The translations under genes and the position numbers were made by a program. Below, piece after piece: positions 7,718 through 13,366 of a DNA stretch of 13,366 bases. Numbering within the stretch: position 1 is the first letter of the stretch; each line of letters starts with the position of its first letter. The DNA is from Deltaproteobacteria bacterium (GTDB lineage: Bacteria > SAR324 > NAC60-12). Where the stretch lies: the NCBI GenBank assembly GCA_002730365.1, contig PBZZ01000040.1, positions 11,903 through 25,268 of the forward strand, given 5' to 3'. The notes under the pieces are model-generated. The model ran no database searches, was not told the DNA's origin, and saw only the letters and a program-made list of their open reading frames with translations.

Positions 7718-8734
7718 ATGCCCCTTTGCAAAATTCATCACGGATTTCTCCAAACAGTTCAGCTTCTGTTAGCCCTGATCATCATTGGTTCCCTGCTTAG
7801 CTGGACTAACCTAGCGGCTGAAGAGAGCAATAATTCAATCTCGATCGAGGGACAGGTCCAAGTTCCCCGGGGAGTTTCCATCTCCGAAGGCCTGGATGTA
7901 GTGCTGATCAAATTCGTACTTGATCCCAGCGGCGAAGTCGTGCCTGCTGGTCCAGTTGGACGAACCAAGACCGACGATGCAGGCCGCTTTCGCATCGAGG
8001 ATCCTCCCCGAGATGACCGGGCCGGATACCGTCTGGGAACTCGATTTGAAGGGAACCTCTATAGCTCCGAGGTTTTCTTCATGCGTCCGGAACAACAACT
8101 GATTACTAAGGACATCCGTCTACCATCCACCAGCTTCGATACCGGCGCACTGGTCTTCAACGAGTCCTCGTTGTTCTTCGAATCCAATATCGATCAACTT
8201 ATCGTCACGGAGGTCATCAGCGTCCAGAATCCGACCGAGGACAATATTCTCAGTACCCAATCCCACTTGTTGATGGAACTACCGAACGCACATGAAAACT
8301 TTCGTGTTCTCGAAGACAGTCCGGAAACCTATCAACAGGAGGGCAATCAATTGCGTTGGACTCGTGGCTTTCCACCAGGAGACACGCAACTGCTCTTCCA
8401 ATACACCATTCCTGTTTTTCTGGGCAGTCACTCGCTCCAGAAGCGCTACACTCATCCACTGGATCGAGTCAGCGTCTTCACTCCGGCCAAACGCTTGGAC
8501 GTGAGTTCTTCCCAATTGACCTTCCAGGGGAATCAAATCTTCGGTGATGTCGACTTTCTGGCGTGGCGGGCACAAGCCAGTGATGCCAGCCTGTTGGAGA
8601 TCAGGATTTCCAATATCCCGGTAGACTCTCGCAACTATGCTTTTGTTAGCTTGGCTGTCTTCCTGACGTTGCTGCTGGCGGTTGGTTGGTTCTTCTGGCG
8701 TCGAATGCCTAGAACCGGGTTGGTTCAAAAATAG
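7718..8734 (+). CDS. Hypothetical exported protein with C-terminal membrane anchor
   Basis: 338 residues, no family recognised. A signal peptide or N-terminal helix spans about residues 10-32, followed by LAAEE as a possible cleavage site. A single hydrophobic segment at about 307-327 is followed by a short basic tail (WRRMPRTG). The ~270 residues between are rich in beta-type sequence. The first part (roughly 40-130: GRTKTDDAGRFRIEDPPRD) resembles a carboxypeptidase-regulatory/transthyretin-like beta-sandwich. The predicted topology is a periplasmic domain with a cytoplasmic tail. I chose ATG 7718, with GGAG at 7702-7705 (a rather long 12-base spacing). The frame is open back to an ATG at 7643, but that would lie over the coding start of the opposite gene and bury the signal peptide. 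The 3' end overlaps the small - strand gene by ten bases. Confidence 0.72.
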   Translation: MPLCKIHHGFLQTVQLLLALIIIGSLLSWTNLAAEESNNSISIEGQVQVPRGVSISEGLDVVLIKFVLDPSGEVVPAGPVGRTKTDDAGRFRIEDPPRDDRAGYRLGTRFEGNLYSSEVFFMRPEQQLITKDIRLPSTSFDTGALVFNESSLFFESNIDQLIVTEVISVQNPTEDNILSTQSHLLMELPNAHENFRVLEDSPETYQQEGNQLRWTRGFPPGDTQLLFQYTIPVFLGSHSLQKRYTHPLDRVSVFTPAKRLDVSSSQLTFQGNQIFGDVDFLAWRAQASDASLLEIRISNIPVDSRNYAFVSLAVFLTLLLAVGWFFWRRMPRTGLVQK

Positions 8735-8892
8735 TTAAATAAAGCCTGCGTTGGGTGGCAGGAACGATAAATTCGGCGCAATTCCCGAGGATCTGCCGAA
8801 TTCAGAGCCTCTTCATAGGGGATCTGGTAGTACCGTTCCACCATCTTTCGAAACCGCAACGCGCTATTGTGACTGTCAAAAATAAAACTCAT
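8725..8892 (-). CDS. Small hypothetical protein, 55 residues
   Basis: A short basic and aromatic protein beginning MSFIFDSHNS and ending in NYF, with a likely helical middle (RFRKMVERYYQIPYEEAL, then DPRELRRIYR). No signal peptide, membrane segment or metal motif was seen, and no family is recognised. Start ATG 8892 is preceded by GGAGG with an 8-base spacing, the strongest reason to believe it is translated. The frame runs on upstream to 8940, but that stretch covers the ribosome-binding site and is not needed. It converges with the exported-protein gene (10-base overlap) and diverges from the GTPase gene (53 bases between starts). Confidence 0.6.
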   Translation of the reverse strand: MSFIFDSHNSALRFRKMVERYYQIPYEEALNSADPRELRRIYRSCHPTQALFNYF

Positions 8893-8945
8893 AAGACATC
8901 CTCCAAAGAGAAATAAAGCACGTTCCCTTCCACTCCTCAAAAATC

Positions 8946-10553
8946 ATGCCAACCCCTGAACCGTCAACCTCTACAAACTATACTCGCGGGAGGCCTCTTG
9001 CCCTGCTCTTATTAACGATTTTCCTGCTATTGCCCTGGCTTGGACTGATCGGACTAGGTCTGCTCTGGCTGGAAGAGCGTCAGTGGCTTTGGTACGGCAC
9101 TGGGGTGATTGGAGCAACCCTGTTGATCGGTGGAATCGGAGTCCGCTGGTCACTTCGTGGCTGGAAACTCAAATCGGTGGCCAAGTCCTTTGCTGCACAC
9201 TGGCCTCACGAGACCCAGCCCCTCTGGAAAGCAATCCAAAAACGAGCCCGTCAAGCCACCCAGCAGCCGGAGTTGCTACAACAGCCAGCTCATCTTCAGG
9301 AACAACTCCTACAGGAAATCCAACGAGTCGCCTCTCACTTTCACCAGGATTCCCCTAAAGCACTACTGGAAGTTCCTCTACCCGCACTGCTCCGTATTAT
9401 GGAACGGGCTGCGCTGGATCTCCGGCGTGATTTGGAAACTCATCTGCCTGGAGCCCACCTGCTGACGATCCACGATCTCTTGCGCACTCGACGACTATAT
9501 CTGCTAGGTAGTGATCTCTACGCACTCTACCGAGCTCTCTCCTTCGGGTTGACACCACAGACGGCAATTTTACGAGAAATCCAGGGCTGGTTCAGCAGTG
9601 AACTATTGAAGGCTTCTCGGCAGGAAGTATCTGGTTGGTTACTGGAGGCATTGTTCGAACGCGTGGGTTACTATGCCATTGAATTGTACAGTGGCTCGGT
9701 GATGATCGAAAAAGCGGATCTGCAGCAACATCGTAGCTCCACAAGTGCAGCCGATCTGCAACAACAGCAATCCCATACTGAGTCGCTGCATCGAGAACCC
9801 TTGCGCATCCTGATCCTTGGACAGGTCAACTCCGGCAAATCAAGTTTGGTCAATGCGATGTTTGGCAAATTGCAGGCAGCAACTGATGTGCTTCCGGTGG
9901 AACAAGGCCTGACTCCCTACCTGCTTGAACAGGATGAACTCCCCCAGGCCCTTGTGCTCGACTCTGCTGGCTTTGATCTACATGCAGATGAAAAACTACC
10001 CAAAGCCTGGTGGAAAGCCGCTCGCAGTTCCGATGTGTTACTCTGGGTCTGTGCAGCAAATCAGGCCGCTCGGCAGGCTGACAAAAGATTACTCGACCAA
10101 CTTCGTGAAGAATTTTGCCAATCCAATCTACCCTCTCCCGTCCTGTTCGTTGTGCTGAGTAAGATCGACCTGCTACGCCCCCTTCGTGAATGGGAGCCAC
10201 CCTACGACATCGAACAAGCCGTACGTCCTAAGGCCCAGTTGATTCGTCAAGTACTAGAAGTCGTCGCCCAGGACCTGGAAGCGCCGACAGAGAGCGTGAT
10301 TCCAGTCTGCCTGGAGCATGGGAAAGTCTACAACGTTCAGGAAGCGCTGATTCCCAGCATCCTCGGAAGCCTGGAGGAATCACTGCGGCACAAGTACCTG
10401 CGCTGTCTGCCAGATCTACAGTCTCGTCAAAATTGGGAGCAAAGCTGGGAACAGGCACGAGAGGCCGGACGCCTAGTTGCCAGGGGAGGATTGCGACTGG
10501 TGCGTCGTGCTGCCCACACGGTCAGCGAGTGGGAAGAGCGCATCAGTCGCTAG
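8946..10553 (+). CDS. Membrane-anchored GTPase of the Era/TrmE-like P-loop superfamily
   Basis: 535 residues. Two N-terminal membrane helices (about 16-40 and 46-66) are joined by a short loop with charged residues. A ~220-residue, mainly helical, Gln/Leu-rich region follows, with a duplicated ADLQQ element at about 257-275. The GTPase domain then has G1 GQVNSGKS (292-299), G3 DSAG (339-342) and G4 SKID (405-408, a variant of NKxD/TKxD). The Thr in QGLTPY between G1 and G3 is a candidate G2. The C-terminal ~100 residues are helical and charged, with no further membrane segment. Such bacterial GTPases are often labelled GTPase domain-containing or 50S-ribosome-binding-like; the real target is unknown. 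ATG 8946 is the only sensible start before the first helix, but no clear Shine-Dalgarno precedes it. It ends nine bases from the convergent CDGSH gene. Confidence 0.82.
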   Translation: MPTPEPSTSTNYTRGRPLALLLLTIFLLLPWLGLIGLGLLWLEERQWLWYGTGVIGATLLIGGIGVRWSLRGWKLKSVAKSFAAHWPHETQPLWKAIQKRARQATQQPELLQQPAHLQEQLLQEIQRVASHFHQDSPKALLEVPLPALLRIMERAALDLRRDLETHLPGAHLLTIHDLLRTRRLYLLGSDLYALYRALSFGLTPQTAILREIQGWFSSELLKASRQEVSGWLLEALFERVGYYAIELYSGSVMIEKADLQQHRSSTSAADLQQQQSHTESLHREPLRILILGQVNSGKSSLVNAMFGKLQAATDVLPVEQGLTPYLLEQDELPQALVLDSAGFDLHADEKLPKAWWKAARSSDVLLWVCAANQAARQADKRLLDQLREEFCQSNLPSPVLFVVLSKIDLLRPLREWEPPYDIEQAVRPKAQLIRQVLEVVAQDLEAPTESVIPVCLEHGKVYNVQEALIPSILGSLEESLRHKYLRCLPDLQSRQNWEQSWEQAREAGRLVARGGLRLVRRAAHTVSEWEERISR

Positions 10554-10562
10554 AGATTCCGC

Positions 10563-10727
10563 TCAGAGGGTCTCACAGTTGCAGTGGATACCGTCACAAA
10601 ACGGCTTCTTGTTGGAGAGTCCACAGCGATAAAGAGCCACTGTGCCTTCTTTTTCAATTTCGTTACCTTCGGAATCCACCACGACCACCTTGTAGCCCTT
10701 GATTGTATAAGGCCCTTTGGCTGGCAT
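10563..10727 (-). CDS. CDGSH-type iron-sulfur protein, 54 residues
   Basis: A very small CDGSH-family protein; family members bind a 2Fe-2S cluster with three Cys and one His, and act in redox or iron-sulfur handling. The motif here is Y33-R-C35-G-L-S-N-K-K-P-F-C44-D-G-I-H48. C35, C44 and H48 match ligands, but the first Cys of the usual C-x-C is Tyr33 (codon TAT, one base from TGT). C49 and C51 lie just after the motif. The N-terminal half (GPYTIKGYKVVVVDSEGN) is a beta-rich arm typical of short bacterial members. ATG 10727 is the natural start. Upstream there is no ribosome-binding site, only the 3' end of a group II intron whose predicted end is about 12 bases away. A longer in-frame reading to 10901 passes through intron domains V and VI and is not the true N terminus. 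Confidence 0.8.
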   Translation of the reverse strand: MPAKGPYTIKGYKVVVVDSEGNEIEKEGTVALYRCGLSNKKPFCDGIHCNCETL

Positions 10728-10739
10728 CTGAATGTGATA

Positions 10740-10782
10740 GGGTAGAGTAGGTGTTCCTTGCGAAGCAAGGTGACCCTTACCC
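10740..10782 (-). ncRNA. Group II intron domain VI with branch-point adenosine
   Basis: Read on the - strand, GGGTA (10782-10778) pairs with TACCC (10744-10740). An apical hairpin CCTTGC-TTC-GCAAGG spans 10770-10756. In between, the 3' strand holds CCTACTC, with A10748 left bulged, the expected lariat branch point 7-8 bases before the splice site. Pairing was done by eye. Confidence 0.7.
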
Positions 10783-10788
10783 CCCTCC

Positions 10789-10822
10789 GAACCGTGCTTG
10801 CGACTCTCATCGCACACGGCTC
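10789..10822 (-). ncRNA. Group II intron domain V (catalytic hairpin)
   Basis: A 34-base hairpin on the - strand. The lower stem GAGCCGTG pairs with CACGGTTC (one G-U pair), there is a two-base AG bulge on the 3' side, and the upper stem TGCGAT pairs with GTCGCA and is capped by a GAGA tetraloop. The AGC catalytic triad is at bases 2-4. All the features needed for a working domain V are present. It begins 11 bases after the intron-protein stop codon and is followed by domain VI after a short GGAGGG joiner. Confidence 0.9.
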
Positions 10823-10833
10823 TCCACATCTCG

Positions 10834-12745
10834 TTAAGCGCTTGCCTTGTGTCTGTAATCTGGAAGTTTACCTGCGTGAAGCAAGTCATGGCATTCAACA
10901 CAGAGGACTATTTTCTTGCGATTTCTCGCAATCGTTACTTTTTCCCACTGTTCTTTGCCATCTTTGATGTCTGCTATTTTTCGGATACGGTTGACTTCAG
11001 AGTACCCTCCAGTTTTACGACAGTATTCGCATTCCTCTGCTCTTAGTCTTTCAACAATTTTGGTGGTACTATAGTGCTGTATAGAGTTGTAGATCATATC
11101 TTCATCTCCATACACTTTGGTCTTTCTGTTGACTTGCTTCAACTTAAACCATGCTACTTTGTACTTACCGTTGACCACTGTGATGTTGCCATCACTTTTG
11201 TAGGTCTTGTAGACTTTAGCTACACTAATCTTGTGTTTAGCTGCTAGAGTTTTCACCAGACTAGTTTCAGCAATGTAGTGAAATAGGCTCAGTCCGCGTG
11301 TGAAGTTATCTGCAAGCTTGTAGTAGATCTCAAACCCACGTGCTTCATTTTTGAACTGAGCGAGGATGTCGAAGTCGCTATTGTTTTCCAATTCAGTTTT
11401 GTGCTGAGTTTGGTAGTCGCTTCGATTGTTTAAGTTTCCGTATCTCTTTTTCGAGAAAAAGCTCCTAAATTTATGTTCTGGTACAAGTAGCTTGATAGCC
11501 ACATTGCTCCAAACCCTTTTATTGAATTTCGTTCCTTCACGTTCAACACCCCTTATCCTATTAGCGTTTGCTTTTAGGTCGTGGGTGACTATGTGATATC
11601 CCAGAAATTCAACCCCTTTGCTATGATGGGCAATTCTCGTCTTCTCTTCGGAACACTCAAGATTGAGGGTTTCTTTCAAGAAGGTTTTGATTTCTTCCAT
11701 TTTAGCAATGGCCTCTTCCTTACTGCCGATATATCCTAGCAGGAAGTCGTCAGCGTACCTTGTGTATTGGATTCTTCGGTAGTCTGGATCTAGGGGATCG
11801 TAGTACCTAGTTTCCAATTGTTTACTGAGTAGTTTTCTATCTTCTTCGATCAGCTCGGCTTTAGTCCAACCTATAAACCTTGATCGAATGCCTCCTCCGA
11901 TGTGTAAAGGCACTTGCTCCAATTCCTTGAAGCTAAGTTTCTTTATAGTGTACTGGACTATGGCTCTTTCGTTCTTGATCTGCTCATATTGGTGCGTTAG
12001 TTTTCTCTCCTTACCCTTGTAAGTTCGTTGATATTTCCCGCTTATGAACTTATCTAGTTCATGCAGGTATACATTTGCGGGAATAGGGCTAATCACTCCA
12101 CCCTGTGGTGTCCCACTATAGGTTTTGTTGTTGTAGACTCAATCTTCCATGTATCCTGCTTTGAGCATCCATCTGATGAGGGTGATGAACCTTTCATCAT
12201 CGATTCTCTTTGTCAATAGTTTCACCAGTATTTGATGATCGATATTGTCAAAGTAACTTTTGATGTCAAACTCAATGAACCATTTGATTCCAGAGAAGCG
12301 TTTTTGGGTGTTGGATAGTGCATCATGACACCCCAGACTTTTTCTGAAGCCAAATGAGAACCTAGAAAATACTGGTTCATAGATGGCCTTCAAGATGATC
12401 CTGCAGGCTTTCTTGTACCAGTTTATCAGTAAATGTGGGTATGCCTAGTGGCCGTTTCTTCCCATTGCTTTTGGGAATGTATACCCTGCGTGTTGGCTTG
12501 GGACGGTATGTGCCGCTTCTTAGCTGATTCATAATCTCTCGATTACGATCATAGCTCTGTCCATCAGCAGTAACCTCATCTACCCCTTTGTTGGTTGCAC
12601 CTTTATTGGAGCAGACGTTGGCGTAGGCCAATTCCCAGATCTCCGGTTTGTTGACCAACAATTTGTATAAATCGGTGACCTTCTTACCATTGATCGAACA
12701 CTTGCTTATACCTGCTAATCTTTGTTGTAGGTTGTAAGTGGACAT
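10834..12745 (-). pseudogene. Intron-encoded reverse transcriptase/maturase/HNH protein, broken by a frameshift and a stop
   Basis: Group II intron protein that would be about 636 residues if intact. Start ATG 12745 has GGAGG at 12750-12754. RT0-RT2 are intact (LYKLLVNKPEIW, NKGATNKGVD, IPKSNGKKRPLGIP). At about 12401-12410 one extra base shifts the frame: CTGCAGG replaces what should read TGCAGG, after which ILKAIYEPVFS continues. RT3 keeps FDIKSYFDNIDH. At 12139-12141 an in-frame TGA follows KAGYMED, where relatives have Trp (TGG). After that TYSGTPQGGVISP, the YADD active site and the thumb/maturase X domain are all readable. The C-terminal HNH domain keeps its CEYC and CVECH zinc motifs, but the His-His pair after GGYSEV is Asn-Arg. 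It stops with TAA at 10834-10836. As it stands, the gene gives only an N-terminal fragment unless stop and frame are bypassed. Confidence 0.9.
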
Positions 12746-12783
12746 ACGTCCTCCATATGAAAGATTACCAAATATGTGAGATG

Positions 12784-13366
12784 CTGTCTCGCTCCTCCTT
12801 CTCACTTGCCAACTTCACAGTTGACCGCTTTCACCATCGTTACCTCCGGCTTATACGTTGTGGATAGGTCAGATTGGTTACTGACTGCCGAACCCATTAC
12901 AGGCCAACCTTGGGTACTATTAAGACTCTGTGACCATACTGGTGTTGCACGAACTGAATCGCTTTTCACCAGTTGCAGGCCATCCTGTGTTTCCAGCAAA
13001 ATTCAGATGCGATAGACTTAGGTTCCCATTCCGAACTTATTACCCACTTGTTATGGTGGTGTTACTGTTGGTCGATCAGTGTCGGCTCATACACACAGCC
13101 ATCAGGGAAGAACTACGTTCCCCTTCTGCAACAGGACTCTAACTCCAGGGCGCTTATCCAATTCCGAAGACTAGGAATTCGCGTTTAGCTCTTACAGTTA
13201 GAGGGATTGGAGGTCCATCTAAAGTTCTTGGGTTCAAGTAATACGACCTTAACCATATCTATCTAGCCCTGATCCGTACCTACTCCTGAGCTACCTTGGA
13301 GCGTTCATAGACCTTCTACCGTGGATGCTATGTTCAGCATTTCCTTTCGGAATCTACGAGGTATTA
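12784..13366 (-). ncRNA. 5' ribozyme part of the group II intron (domains I-III, 5' end missing)
   Basis: About 580 bases to the window edge without a credible gene; short + strand frames here have no ribosome-binding sites or recognisable products. The position (directly 5' of the intron protein), purine-rich single-stranded-looking stretches and several local hairpins fit domains I-III. One hairpin, GTCAAC-TGTGAA-GTTGGC at 12825-12808, is a candidate domain III stem. Exon-binding sites could not be assigned because the 5' exon is not present. Classical group II introns have roughly this amount of RNA before the protein, so the true 5' end may be close to the window edge. Confidence 0.6.

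Larger units (their letters stand above)
10740..13366 (-). mobile_element. Group II intron (5' end outside window)
   Basis: A retroelement on the - strand holding, from its 5' side, a structured RNA region without a plausible gene, a degraded reverse transcriptase/maturase/HNH gene, a canonical domain V and a domain VI. The base-paired closure of domain IV (12778-12783 with 10827-10832, six pairs) brackets the protein gene. The 3' end is placed near 10740, about eight bases after the predicted branch-point A at 10748; the splice site could lie a few bases either way (about 10733-10741). No GUGYG-type 5' end is seen in the last 600 bases, so the 5' splice site lies to the right of 13366 and at least 2.6 kb is intron. 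The domain V sequence and an HNH-bearing IEP resemble the bacterial chloroplast-like classes; that class call is an inference. The insertion lies in the leader of the CDGSH gene, in the same orientation. Confidence 0.88.

Noticed and set aside
8279..8728. A 149-residue frame on the - strand over the exported-protein gene
   Set aside because: The opposite strand has a coherent signal-peptide and anchor architecture; this frame has none and no ribosome-binding site.
9714..9770. Direct repeat encoding ADLQQ twice, considered as a minisatellite
   Set aside because: Only two imperfect units within a Gln-rich linker of the GTPase; better seen as local low complexity.
10563..10901. A single 112-residue CDGSH protein with an N-terminal extension
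   Set aside because: The extra N-terminal part is a translation of intron domains V and VI and the end of the intron protein region; the family start fits the ATG at 10727.
10834..12745. Three separate reverse-transcriptase genes (12377-12805, 12139-12393, 10834-12096)
   Set aside because: Joined end to end they give one ordered group II intron protein with one frameshift and one stop; the two downstream pieces have no ribosome-binding sites of their own.
12776..13188. Short + strand frames at the right end
   Set aside because: They overlap the structured 5' part of the group II intron and show no family features.
1..13366. CRISPR arrays, tRNA or rRNA genes, toxin-antitoxin pairs or other defence cassettes
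   Set aside because: No regularly spaced repeats, cloverleaf-like sequences or recognisable toxin, antitoxin or defence proteins were seen on either strand.

Overview
The window looks like chromosomal DNA of a Gram-negative, respiring bacterium. It carries proteobacterial-type complex I (NADH:quinone oxidoreductase) genes, a periplasm-facing membrane protein and ordinary Shine-Dalgarno signals. The metG end followed by nuoABCDHI and a double-length ThyX-like gene suggests a deltaproteobacterial or SAR324-like lineage. That placement is an impression from protein character and is weak.

Left part (1-7033, all + strand): the 3' end of methionyl-tRNA synthetase, a good sigma70-type promoter candidate, then a tightly spaced operon nuoA-nuoB-nuoC-nuoD-nuoH-nuoI. 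It encodes much of the quinone-reducing arm of complex I (cluster N2 in NuoB, the two clusters of NuoI, the quinone pocket of NuoB/D/H). The NADH-input genes nuoEFG are absent between nuoD and nuoH, and the antiporter-like genes nuoJKLMN do not follow nuoI. A 534-residue ThyX-like protein starts 12 bases after nuoI instead and probably shares its transcript.

Middle part (7030-10553): four genes on alternating strands with touching or overlapping ends. They are a helical, acidic protein of unknown function (-), a signal-peptide protein with one C-terminal membrane anchor (+), a 55-residue protein (-), and a large membrane-anchored GTPase with clear G1, G3 and G4 motifs (+). None of the first three could be assigned a function.

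Right part (10563-13366, - strand): a 54-residue CDGSH-type iron-sulfur protein gene whose leader is split by a group II intron. The 3' end of the intron lies about a dozen bases before the CDGSH start codon. Domain V is intact, domain VI has a bulged branch-point adenosine, and complementary bases close domain IV around the intron-encoded protein. That protein (reverse transcriptase, maturase and HNH domains) is broken by a one-base frameshift and an in-frame TGA, and its HNH histidine pair is replaced by Asn-Arg. The intron's 5' end and 5' exon lie beyond the right edge. The intron appears to have kept a ribozyme core while losing a working protein, and the host gene would need splicing to regain a ribosome-binding site.

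I see no CRISPR array, tRNA, rRNA, defence cluster or clearly new multi-gene system.
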